Source: an uncultured Lachnospiraceae bacterium (lineage in GTDB: Bacteria > Bacillota > Clostridia > Lachnospirales > Lachnospiraceae). From it: a DNA stretch of 64,000 nucleotides. The stretch lies in contig CAKRES010000012.1 of NCBI GenBank assembly GCA_934317845.1, positions 1 through 64,000 on the forward strand. Reading direction: 5' to 3'. The translations under genes were made by a program, and so were the position numbers. The notes below the pieces were generated by a model. The model was not told the origin of the DNA and searched no databases. It was given only the letters and a program-made list of their open reading frames with translations. Each line of letters begins with the position of its first letter. Position 1 is the first letter of the stretch. Positions 35,110-43,632 of this stretch are shown here, piece after piece.

Positions 35110-36495
35110 TTATTCCTGTAGTGATTCTTTATATGTAACCTCGACGATACGCTTCGTATGCTCCGTCACATAATACATCGGATTAACCCGATAACCTATG
35201 ATCCATATGATCTCTTCTCCGTCACACAAAAGCGGAATCTGTTCCCGAAGTGGTCGGGGAATTTTCTCATCAATAAAAAAACGCGATAGTTTTTTCTGAT
35301 GTCCCGATGCATCGATCGTAAAACGATCTCCCGGCTTTGCAGTACGAAGCAATAGAATACCCTTTATTTTATCATAATCAAGCACTTTAGTATAGTTTTT
35401 TTTCGGAATTTCTTGCGTTTTATCCCAATTTTTCACAACAGTGGAAATCGCTCCCGGCACAGCCCCTGCCGGCTTCTGTTCCGGCTCTTTTTCTACATAA
35501 AACCAGTCGTAGCGCAGCACACCACAAAGCCCCTTCCCAAACGAAACTGACTTTTCTCCTGCCTGTCCCTGAAGCAGCAGCCTTTGTGCCGCCAGAATAT
35601 GTGCCGCTTTGCCATCCACATCCTCCGCTTTCATTTGCCCGATCATCTGGCGGAGCACCTCTTTTTGCAGCACCTGCGGCAGACGCAAAAACTCTGCCCT
35701 TGGGAACCTGACGGCATCCTGCTGCCCTTGCCCTGTGTCCCCCTGCAAATGTTCCAGAAACTGTTCACATACCTTTTGCGCCTGACTGCTTAGATATTCC
35801 GAGATCTCTCCCGCCTGTTCACACACCATTACCATATGCTTTACTGCCTCTTCATTGATCTGGCACAAGGACGGAAGCACCTCCTTACGGATACGGTTTC
35901 TGGCATAACAAAGTGATTCGTTGGTGGCATCTACGCAGTAAGGCTGTTCCCATGCTGCAAGCAGCGTCAGGATCTCTTCCCGATGCAGGCAGAGCAATGG
36001 GCGAAGCAATGGAATCTCCCGATACCGGCTGACTGCCGCCATGCCGGAAAGTCCTTTGATCCCCGTTCCTCTTGCCAGGCGGTAAAGCAGCGTTTCCGCC
36101 TGATCCTCCATATGATGTGCCACTGCGATCGCACCCTTTTCACAGCGGCCGGCCGCCTCACAAAAAGCATCGTAGCGAAGCTTGCGTCCGGCTTCCTCCT
36201 CTGTCATTTTCTGTGCTTTCGCATAGGCCGGTACGTCAAACTTGCAGATCTCACACCCGATCCCGTGCGCATCACAAAATTTCTGCACAAAAGAAGCGTC
36301 ACGATCCGCTTCTTCTCCCCGGATCCCATGATGGATATGTACCACGCTAAGACGGTAACCATACCTGTTCTGCAAATGCAGCAGCACCCGCAAAAGGCAC
36401 ATGGAATCTGCCCCGCCGGATACTCCTGCCACGATATCGTCCACATCAGCAAACATATGAAATTGTTCAATATAGGACTGAATCCGCTGCAACAT
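35110..36495 (-). CDS. tilS: tRNA(Ile)-lysidine synthetase
   Basis: A 461-residue enzyme that converts the wobble C of the AUA-reading isoleucine tRNA to lysidine. PP-loop GVSGGADSMCLL at about 25-36, followed by HHGIRGEEADRD, AVAHHMEDQAET and the NRIRKEVLP segment; the C-terminal TilS substrate domain ends in the last 75 residues. Lies between spoIIE and hpt. Confidence 0.95.
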   Translation of the reverse strand: MLQRIQSYIEQFHMFADVDDIVAGVSGGADSMCLLRVLLHLQNRYGYRLSVVHIHHGIRGEEADRDASFVQKFCDAHGIGCEICKFDVPAYAKAQKMTEEEAGRKLRYDAFCEAAGRCEKGAIAVAHHMEDQAETLLYRLARGTGIKGLSGMAAVSRYREIPLLRPLLCLHREEILTLLAAWEQPYCVDATNESLCYARNRIRKEVLPSLCQINEEAVKHMVMVCEQAGEISEYLSSQAQKVCEQFLEHLQGDTGQGQQDAVRFPRAEFLRLPQVLQKEVLRQMIGQMKAEDVDGKAAHILAAQRLLLQGQAGEKSVSFGKGLCGVLRYDWFYVEKEPEQKPAGAVPGAISTVVKNWDKTQEIPKKNYTKVLDYDKIKGILLLRTAKPGDRFTIDASGHQKKLSRFFIDEKIPRPLREQIPLLCDGEEIIWIIGYRVNPMYYVTEHTKRIVEVTYKESLQE

Positions 36496-36555
36496 CCAAT
36501 GGTCCTCTCTTTACCTTTAACTAATTGTCTCTTAAATTATTATGGCACATCCGTC

Positions 36556-38913
36556 CTATTTTTTCCATATTGAAAACGCAAGAATCGTCATATCGTCCTT
36601 CACCGCAGAAAGCTCTGTTCCGGTTACCCGTTGATAAAGCTCCTGTGCCACCGTTTCCGGATTTTTGGACTCAATCTGTTCCAATTGCTCCTTCAAAAAC
36701 AGCTCCTTCTGCTTTGCCATCACCAGATCCATCACACCATCCGATACCATGATGATCATATCACCATCCCGCACATCAAACTCCATGGCATCGCAATCCA
36801 TTGTACAAAATACCCCGGCCGGAAGGGAAGTGGATACCAGAAGGTCTACCTTACTTTCCTGCTTGATATAGGTAGCCGCTGCACCAACCTTTACCATCCG
36901 CGCCACACCGCTAAACAGATCCAGCCGGAAAAAGTCAAGCGTGGCATAGCTTCCTCTCTGGTCATCCATGGCAAGCACACTGTGTGCCAGCTTAATCGCC
37001 ATATCCTCCTGAAATCCAGCCTCTAAAAACTCTTCCAGAAGCTCAATCAGCAATGCGCTCACTCTGCCGGCTTCCGCTCCTGTTCCCATACCATCCGAAA
37101 GCATGGCATAAAACCGTCCGTGCTCCTCTTCCAGATAAGAAAAATTGTCTCCATTTTCTCCCTCACGAAGTGCCAGCCGACGGACCGCATGCTGCACACG
37201 GTAAACCGGCTCCTCTTCAAACACATATACCTCGTACTTTTTCGTCACAACCGCCTTGCAGCCATCCACCGGACGATACGCACATTGATACACCTTGGAG
37301 ATATGCGTGGCAAGCTCCTTCGCGGTCATCAAATGCCCCACCGGACACTGTGCTACCACATAGAGCAGATCCGGCTGCTTGTCCCGCTTGCGGTAAAGCA
37401 CTTGCCTCACATTGACATGGCGGGCTTTTAACCGAATGCGAAGCAAGATCTCAAACGATTCATCCCGTCCACAATCCTCCATCAGCTCGCTGCTGAAGTC
37501 GTTCATCTGCCTTGCAATATCTCCCACCTGTGCCGCAAGGATCTCCCGGCTTTCCACCAGCTTTTCCGCAATGATATGGTTACTCTTGGCACGCTCATAA
37601 CTGATGTTTGCCCCGATCATAAATGATTTCTGATTGCTGCAGTGATCGGAAAATTCCTGCGGAATATCTTCCAGACAAAGACCGCCCCGTTTTTCCAACG
37701 CCTGAAAAATGGAACGCGCTGCCCGGTAAGTCTGCTCCGGAGCCTCCTCGCAATGCTTCCGCATGCTGCACTGGTCACATACATTTTCTTTCATCTGCAT
37801 ATACATGGTAGAAATATCCTGCTCACTAAAACAGTTCTCCGGCTTCGGCAGTCTGTCAAGGCTTGTCGAAAGCTTATAAAAGCCACCGGCAAAATCCCGC
37901 ATTTTCTCGCGCACACTGCGCCCGAGCTGCTCCTGCAAAAGATCCATGACCTCATTTTCGTTCAGCTGCTGCCGTATGAGCCAGTCCTTTGGAAGCAGCA
38001 GGAAAATGGCTCCTGCCGACACGAGCCCCTTTAAGGAATTGGATGCCAGCGATACATCATCAATACCAAACTGGACGAGCAGTACCACGAGTGCCATCCC
38101 TAAAAACACACCGATGCGTCCCATTTCCTTCATCGCCCCGGCGCACACGCCAAAGAGCGTCACCAGTCCAAGCACCGAAAAATCCTGCAGCTGGTAAGCA
38201 AGCACCGCCCCGGCAAGTGCACCGACCAGCGTACTTTCCAGCAGGCCGTACATATATGCCACCACCAATATGGCTAAATAACCAATGCACTCCGCCACAG
38301 CAAAAGTATCATACAGCGTACCGGGAAGACCGTAAAGCACCACCATAAAGAGGATGACACCGCTGATGAATAGCTTCCGGTTTCCGCCTCCTGCCCGGAT
38401 CAGCTGCCACTCCTTTTTGGAAAGCGCATGAGTAAATATGTAAGACAAGCAGGTAACAAGCACACTCTCCAATGCCGCCTCCATAAATGCAAGCAGCGTG
38501 GTACGGCGGTTCTCCCACATATAGGACAGCCTTCCAAGATCCGGAACAAACAGACTATGCTCCACAGAACCGAAAAAGGTATCGCTTCCCATCTGGGCAG
38601 CAAACAGACACACACCCGCCATCAGGCACAGCCGGAAGGTACCGGTCTGCTTCTGCCGTGCAAACACCTGACTGACAACAAAAAATAAAAATACAAACAG
38701 CAAAAAGGAAACCACACCACTTGCCGATCCGGTGCTGGCGATCCCGAGCAGCACCACACACGCCAGCAAAACACTGCTGAGCGATAAAGCATGCGCCGCA
38801 GTAAAAAATGCTGCCGCCAGCGGATTCATATGGAAGCAGACCGCTCGTCCCACAAAAAATCCGATCACACACAAAAGCACCTGTTCCCTTGTAATTTTTT
38901 TGCCCCGCAACAT
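36556..38913 (-). CDS. spoIIE: stage II sporulation protein E phosphatase
   Basis: A 785-residue protein. About ten N-terminal membrane segments (within about 10-310) anchor it to the polar septum; a middle regulatory region with CDQCSMRKHC Cys spacing follows; the C-terminal PP2C domain (about 570-785) has SDGMGTG and VSDGVMD metal-binding aspartates. It dephosphorylates SpoIIAA to activate sigma-F in the forespore. A TATAAT lies at 38958-38963 on the minus strand. Shows that the organism sporulates or descends from a sporulator. Confidence 0.95.
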   Translation of the reverse strand: MLRGKKITREQVLLCVIGFFVGRAVCFHMNPLAAAFFTAAHALSLSSVLLACVVLLGIASTGSASGVVSFLLFVFLFFVVSQVFARQKQTGTFRLCLMAGVCLFAAQMGSDTFFGSVEHSLFVPDLGRLSYMWENRRTTLLAFMEAALESVLVTCLSYIFTHALSKKEWQLIRAGGGNRKLFISGVILFMVVLYGLPGTLYDTFAVAECIGYLAILVVAYMYGLLESTLVGALAGAVLAYQLQDFSVLGLVTLFGVCAGAMKEMGRIGVFLGMALVVLLVQFGIDDVSLASNSLKGLVSAGAIFLLLPKDWLIRQQLNENEVMDLLQEQLGRSVREKMRDFAGGFYKLSTSLDRLPKPENCFSEQDISTMYMQMKENVCDQCSMRKHCEEAPEQTYRAARSIFQALEKRGGLCLEDIPQEFSDHCSNQKSFMIGANISYERAKSNHIIAEKLVESREILAAQVGDIARQMNDFSSELMEDCGRDESFEILLRIRLKARHVNVRQVLYRKRDKQPDLLYVVAQCPVGHLMTAKELATHISKVYQCAYRPVDGCKAVVTKKYEVYVFEEEPVYRVQHAVRRLALREGENGDNFSYLEEEHGRFYAMLSDGMGTGAEAGRVSALLIELLEEFLEAGFQEDMAIKLAHSVLAMDDQRGSYATLDFFRLDLFSGVARMVKVGAAATYIKQESKVDLLVSTSLPAGVFCTMDCDAMEFDVRDGDMIIMVSDGVMDLVMAKQKELFLKEQLEQIESKNPETVAQELYQRVTGTELSAVKDDMTILAFSIWKK

Positions 38914-39012
38914 AAAAAATCCCCCTGTTTTACAATGTTTCCATCCATACGATTTGCATTATAAAACAGAGAGAAGTTAAGATTTTGTAGAATAAAGGGA
39001 GCACCTTATCTT

Positions 39013-40218
39013 TTACGCAGAAAGTGTCACCCGCTCATTTAAAAAGCCTTTGGTCATAATCGCACAAAGGATAAAACCACTGACCAGATTAACCCCTGCG
39101 GTAAGAAATACCTGTCCGGCACTGATCTGCTGGGTCAGCACATTGCGAAGTGCCATACTGGAACCGTAAAGTGGGATAAGATACGATGTTGTGCTTGTCT
39201 CCTTTGTGACAAACATCGTCATCATGCCCATCACGATGACCAGCATATACGCCGGCATGAGATAAGTGGAAGCCTCTTTCATGTTTTTGGCAAATACTGC
39301 ACACACGCCGATGATCGCCACGTAGAGAAAAACAAGCGTTACGATCAGAAGCAGCAGTGCCGCCCCCTGAAAGAAGCTCAAAGAAAAGCTCATTCCTGAC
39401 GCACTCAAAAACAAGGCAAATGCTGGGAAGGAGCAAAGCATCACGATCCCGTAATCCAGTGCCGAAAGTGCAGAAAGCACCATCAGCGCCAGCAGCTTTC
39501 CGTATATGATATGGCTGCGCCTTACAGGAGTTACCAGCATTGTCGCCAGCGTTCCCCGCTCTTTTTCCCCGGCAAATGCATCCGTTCCCAGATTCATTAC
39601 CCCGGCAAACAATAGCATACAGATCATATAAGGAATCAGACTTCCGAGCATTTTTCCGCCCGCCTTGTCCTCATCCTGCACCACACTGTCCTTCGTCTCC
39701 TCATTGACTGTAAACACCTGCACATCCGAAAGTGAACCGATCCGCTTTTTCAGAAGTGTATTGCGGTATTCCTCCAGATACGCATCAAACGACTCCTTTG
39801 CCGCACCGGAATAATCCTCGCTCGGATTGTAATAGGTCTTTACCTGTGGCACAGCATCCCCGGTCCGGTAGGAAGATACCTGTTTGGAAAACCCTTCTGG
39901 AAATACCACCAAAAGATCCAGATCACCGCTTTTTAGCTGCTCTTTGTAATGGTCAAGCTGTGCTTCCTCTCCTGCTTTGCACCCGCTTTCTTTTTTCTCC
40001 TTCGCAAGCATTTTAGAAAAATCCTCCGGCGCATTCACCAGTACAACATCCGACACATGTGTGCGGATGTCATTTTGCATGTTGGTGACAAGCAAAAGCA
40101 TTACACCAAAGATCAGTCCCATCAGCACCAGAGGCAGCACAAACAAGCCTAAGAGCATTTTCTTGTCAAATAATACACGCCGCAGCTCCTTGCGGAATAT
40201 GGCTCCAATCGCACTCAT
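39013..40218 (-). CDS. NatB-like ABC-2 permease
   Basis: A 401-residue permease: N-terminal membrane segment (about 20-45), an outer domain (about 50-175), then six hydrophobic segments between 185 and 395 with KERGTLATMLVTPVRR after the second, typical of NatB/DrrB-type exporters. Its start overlaps the ATPase end by four bp (ATGA). NatAB in Bacillus exports sodium; homologues export diverse substrates, so the substrate is open. Confidence 0.85.
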   Translation of the reverse strand: MSAIGAIFRKELRRVLFDKKMLLGLFVLPLVLMGLIFGVMLLLVTNMQNDIRTHVSDVVLVNAPEDFSKMLAKEKKESGCKAGEEAQLDHYKEQLKSGDLDLLVVFPEGFSKQVSSYRTGDAVPQVKTYYNPSEDYSGAAKESFDAYLEEYRNTLLKKRIGSLSDVQVFTVNEETKDSVVQDEDKAGGKMLGSLIPYMICMLLFAGVMNLGTDAFAGEKERGTLATMLVTPVRRSHIIYGKLLALMVLSALSALDYGIVMLCSFPAFALFLSASGMSFSLSFFQGAALLLLIVTLVFLYVAIIGVCAVFAKNMKEASTYLMPAYMLVIVMGMMTMFVTKETSTTSYLIPLYGSSMALRNVLTQQISAGQVFLTAGVNLVSGFILCAIMTKGFLNERVTLSA

Positions 40219-40994
40219 GAGATCTCCTCCTTCTTCTGTTCACAGTAAATAGCAAAAAATGCCTCCTCCAAGTCAGCGGCACCTGTTTTTTCCAGTGCCT
40301 CATCAAGCGTTCCTTCAAATACACTTTTTCCGTCAATGATCATCGCCATCCGGTCGCAGAGCTTTTGCGCCTCACTCATCACATGCGTGGAAATGATGAC
40401 GACTTTGCCCTGTTCTTTGAGATAGCGCAGATAATCCGTCACCGCCCGCGCCGTAATAATATCCAGACCATTCGTCGGCTCATCAAAGATCACCACCTCA
40501 GGATCGTGTACCAGACTGACTGCGATCGCCACCTTCTGCTTCATTCCCGTCGAAAGCTCTTCGATTTTCTTGTGCTGGAACGGAACAATGCCAAAGTAGG
40601 TAAACAGCTCCTCTCTGCGCCGTTCTATCTCCTCTTTTTTCATGCCGTGCAGCGTACCGAAAAATCCAAACAGATAATGCGGGGAAAATACCGGATCAAG
40701 CTTACATTCATTCGTTAAAAATGTAATCTGCTCCCGTACCTGATCCGCCTGTCTGACCGTATCATATCCCTGCACGAAAATAGAACCCTCCGTAGGCTTT
40801 AACAAGGTTGCGATCATGCGCAGCGTCGTCGTTTTTCCTGCCCCATTAGGTCCGAGCAGACCAAAGATCTCACCCTTATCCGCATGAAAGCGCACACGGT
40901 CCACCGCCAGCTTTTGATGGCTCTTTGTCCGGAATTCCTTTTGCTGCCGCTTTGACAGCTTGTATATTTTGGATACTTCATTTACCTCGATCAT
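40215..40994 (-). CDS. NatA-like ABC ATPase
   Basis: A 259-residue ATPase: Walker A GPNGAGKTT, signature ELSTGMKQKVAIAVSL, Walker B VVIFDEPTNGLD and STHVMSEAQKLCDR. The ATG at 40994 has GGAG five bases upstream; a TTG seven codons earlier is rejected. It forms an exporter with the following permease. The pair interrupts the usual divIC-spoIIE neighbourhood. Confidence 0.88.
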   Translation of the reverse strand: MIEVNEVSKIYKLSKRQQKEFRTKSHQKLAVDRVRFHADKGEIFGLLGPNGAGKTTTLRMIATLLKPTEGSIFVQGYDTVRQADQVREQITFLTNECKLDPVFSPHYLFGFFGTLHGMKKEEIERRREELFTYFGIVPFQHKKIEELSTGMKQKVAIAVSLVHDPEVVIFDEPTNGLDIITARAVTDYLRYLKEQGKVVIISTHVMSEAQKLCDRMAMIIDGKSVFEGTLDEALEKTGAADLEEAFFAIYCEQKKEEIS

Positions 40995-41028
40995 CGTAGC
41001 TCCTTTCTTACGCAAACGGGTATAAAGA

Positions 41029-41056
41029 AAAGCACTTAAAAAAATTTAAGTGCTTT
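41029..41056. terminator. hairpin terminator after divIC
   Basis: AAAGCACTTAAA and TTTAAGTGCTTT pair over 12 bp around AAAA, between divIC and natA. It separates the yab-divIC operon from the NatAB insertion. Confidence 0.75.
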
Positions 41057-41101
41057 CCATTTCGTGTTTTGTTCTGTTCCCCCGCCGAAACTGAATATAC
41101 G

Positions 41102-41401
41102 CTACTCTCTGGCTTTAAACAGGATCTCTCCATCCTTTACCATACCAAGCTTTTCGCGTGCAACCTCTTCTATGTACTCATCCGTCTGCATATAGGTTTC
41201 CTGATTATCCAGTTCTTTTTTCTTCTCTTTCGCCGTATCGATCTGCTGATGCAGCCGGTGCTGTTCCACTGCCAGTGCACTGCTTGTCTTTGTCAGCCTT
41301 GCACGCCCCGTCAACATGGAAACACTGAGAACAACAGCAACGAGAGCAACAATCCACATGCCTTTTTTGGTTTTCACCCTGCTTCGTTGTCTTCTACTCA
41401 T
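41102..41401 (-). CDS. divIC: septum formation initiator DivIC/FtsB
   Basis: A 99-residue bitopic protein: basic N terminus, membrane segment (about 16-33), coiled coil (about 35-68) and a YIEEVAREKLGMV ending, the classic DivIC/FtsB pattern. It joins FtsL and DivIB in the division complex. The position after yabQ matches Bacillus. Confidence 0.88.
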   Translation of the reverse strand: MSRRQRSRVKTKKGMWIVALVAVVLSVSMLTGRARLTKTSSALAVEQHRLHQQIDTAKEKKKELDNQETYMQTDEYIEEVAREKLGMVKDGEILFKARE

Positions 41402-41415
41402 AAAACTACCACCCG

Positions 41416-41973
41416 CTAGTTATTGATAATTATTATTTTAATGGATTTCACAATTTTTTTCAAGAAATTCTTCATTTTTCCACAAATTACACGAAAAGGT
41501 GCCACAATCCACCCAAAAATCCACTTTATTATCGTAAAAATGTGCCAAAGAATGATCGTAAAAAGGCTGCGTATTCCGTTGTGAAACACAGCATAATAAA
41601 CAAGTGCCGCCGCGATTTCGCAGAGGATAACATAAAAGGAAGGCGAACCGCTCCGGTAACGGTAAAATACCGCATAAGTCACACCCACAAACACCGCACA
41701 GAAAATAAAATCCTCTACTATGACAGGCCATCGTTTTTCCCTGCCACAGCGCACACATTGCTGCGCGGGAAAACTGCCCAGACGCTTGAAACATTGCTGC
41801 TTTTCATACTTTTTTACCCGTCTGACTGCCCGGAACAGATCAAATAACAGGCATAGGAAAAATCCGGTCAGCACACTCACCCAGAGCAGATGTACCTGAT
41901 CCCTGATCACTGCGGACACGAAAAGTCCTTCTTTGGCAGAAAGCATATAGTCTCCCATGGCCGCCCCCATCAT
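41416..41973 (-). CDS. yabQ: spore cortex biosynthesis protein YabQ
   Basis: A 185-residue membrane protein with about five hydrophobic segments, one near residues 25-50 and others between 90 and 165, and a basic KKYEKQ loop after the first. Order yabP-yabQ-divIC and length identify YabQ, needed for cortex formation. Overlaps the yabP stop by four bp. A start a few codons further in (at Met10) is also possible. Confidence 0.88.
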   Translation of the reverse strand: MMGAAMGDYMLSAKEGLFVSAVIRDQVHLLWVSVLTGFFLCLLFDLFRAVRRVKKYEKQQCFKRLGSFPAQQCVRCGREKRWPVIVEDFIFCAVFVGVTYAVFYRYRSGSPSFYVILCEIAAALVYYAVFHNGIRSLFTIILWHIFTIIKWIFGWIVAPFRVICGKMKNFLKKIVKSIKIIIINN

Positions 41974-42251
41974 TTAAACAGTCTTGTAAACAGGCTCTCT
42001 GCCTTTGCACCCGTGGAAACATCCGAATAGACAAGAGAATCGATGCGCCCTTCTAATGCCACTTCCCCCTTTTCCAGCATCAGACGTACCACATGCAGAT
42101 CCTCTCCCTTTATTTCAAGCATTCCAAGCTCCGTGTCCAGAAGCACCTGCACGGTGTCAAAGGCAAGCACATCCCGCACACCGGTCACCAGAGCCTGACT
42201 TCGATTCGTCAAAGATATTTTCTGTGTATTTGCAATGCGTAATTCTTCCAT
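41970..42251 (-). CDS. yabP: sporulation protein YabP
   Basis: A 93-residue soluble protein of the YabP/YqfC family: ISLTNRSQALVTGVRDVLAF, LLDTELGMLEIKGEDL and the C-terminal LEGRIDSLVYS. GGAGG lies seven bases ahead of the ATG at 42251, which rejects the longer frame. Coupled to yabQ. Member of the sigma-E class in Bacillus. Confidence 0.92.
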   Translation of the reverse strand: MEELRIANTQKISLTNRSQALVTGVRDVLAFDTVQVLLDTELGMLEIKGEDLHVVRLMLEKGEVALEGRIDSLVYSDVSTGAKAESLFTRLFK

Positions 42252-42331
42252 CTTTGTCCCTCCTTTTTCCACATGGTAAAGCCTATGCAAAAACTTTTCC
42301 AAATAGAACCGTTCCTCCAAAAGAACGCAAA

Positions 42332-42364
42332 AAGAGGTGCATATCGTAAAAACATGCACCTCTT
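42332..42364 (-). terminator. terminator of cohesin operon
   Basis: AAGAGGTGCAT (42332-42342) pairs with ATGCACCTCTT (42354-42364), 15 bp beyond the last cohesin gene; the tail on the minus strand is only partly T-rich. It isolates the cohesin operon from yabP. Confidence 0.7.
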
Positions 42365-42378
42365 ACAGGGACAAAAAA

Positions 42379-43620
42379 CTATTTTATATACTTCGATGAC
42401 ACAAATCCGGTCAACGTTTTTCCTCCCTTTTTCACTCGTACCTTATACCACCCATTTTTCGTGGAATCAATAACTGTGACCTTGCTTCCTTTCTCACAAG
42501 TATCCACTACAGCACCATTATTATCCGCTGTTTCCCGAAGTGTCAGTGCGGTATCACCAGTAGATACCTTTCCTGTCCATTTCACCTCCGAAGCCTTGGT
42601 GTAACCGATCACGGTGCCATCATAAGTAACATACCAGTTTTTTTCCACCGCCAGAATAGTGAGCTTTTTGTTCTTCTTCAAAGAACAAAGCTTCTTCGCA
42701 CTCTTCTTTTTCTTTTGAAAGATCTTGGTTGCAGCAGTTGTTTTTCCGGCTATTCTCAGCTTGTAGGAAAGCATCGGGATCTGCTTTTGTTTTGTCAGTA
42801 TCTTCCCACAGTATTTACATTTTTTTCCTTTGGTCAATCCGTTCTTAGTTTTCGTTGCTTTCACTGCCTTCATCGTAACAGCCTTATGCGCTTTTTTTGC
42901 TACCACCTTTTGTTCTTCTAAAACGGCATTACATACAGAACATTTTTTTCCGGCGGAAAGTCCAGTCTTTTTGCAGGTTGCAGCAACCGCTTTTACCTTT
43001 ACAACTTTATGTGCTTCCACGGAATCCGGAATGATCTCCTTACATACACTGCACACATACCAGTGGTTTTTTTCATCCGTAGTATATGTCTCCGGCTTTA
43101 CGTGCGCACATTTTACCACACCCACTAATCCATCTGACTTTGCAAAGGATAGTTCATCTCCGGCTGCATTGATCGCCTGAAAATAGGTAAATGCGATCGG
43201 GTACCCTTTCGCTTCCGCATTTTTATCAACAGTAAATGTAAGTGTCACCAGCGTACCGCTCGTCTTTACATCTTCAAATTTCGCATTATTTGCCAGATAC
43301 AAAAATTCTTCCTTCTCATACTCCGCCGTTGTCGGAAGCGTAACAGCATCATCTGAAAAAATAGTTCCATTTTTTACATTGGTTAATTTCAGACTCTTAT
43401 GGTCATAGGAAAGCTTCATCTTCAAGCCCCAGATACCGGGATTGTCCTTTACTTCTACGGTCACATCCACCGTGTTTCCTATCGAGCCATTGACCGGAAC
43501 CACATGGATGGCAGGGGCTGCCGAAGTCTCGGCAACCGCGTCTACCACCAATGAAGTACCGGAAAACATCAGATTCATCGCTAATGTTAACACACACAAA
43601 ATCCCTACAAATCTTTTCAT
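42379..43620 (-). CDS. secreted cohesin protein with Cys-pair repeats and SH3-like end
   Basis: A 413-residue secreted protein. Signal peptide (about 1-31); cohesin domain (about 38-170) with VTVEVKDNPGIWGLKMKLSY, the core shared with the other cohesin gene at 49122. Three Cys-x-x-Cys units follow (about 187-285; CSVCKEII, CSVCNAVL, CKYCGKIL) with His-rich spacers, perhaps zinc ribbons. The C terminus (about 290-413) is basic and ends in SH3-type repeats (TLRETADNNGAVV, WYKVRVKKGG), which bind cell walls in other proteins. No membrane anchor. Seven residues of Lys-rich sequence precede the SH3 part. Probably links a dockerin protein to the wall. Confidence 0.85.
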   Translation of the reverse strand: MKRFVGILCVLTLAMNLMFSGTSLVVDAVAETSAAPAIHVVPVNGSIGNTVDVTVEVKDNPGIWGLKMKLSYDHKSLKLTNVKNGTIFSDDAVTLPTTAEYEKEEFLYLANNAKFEDVKTSGTLVTLTFTVDKNAEAKGYPIAFTYFQAINAAGDELSFAKSDGLVGVVKCAHVKPETYTTDEKNHWYVCSVCKEIIPDSVEAHKVVKVKAVAATCKKTGLSAGKKCSVCNAVLEEQKVVAKKAHKAVTMKAVKATKTKNGLTKGKKCKYCGKILTKQKQIPMLSYKLRIAGKTTAATKIFQKKKKSAKKLCSLKKNKKLTILAVEKNWYVTYDGTVIGYTKASEVKWTGKVSTGDTALTLRETADNNGAVVDTCEKGSKVTVIDSTKNGWYKVRVKKGGKTLTGFVSSKYIK

Positions 43621-43632
43621 ATTACTCCTCCT

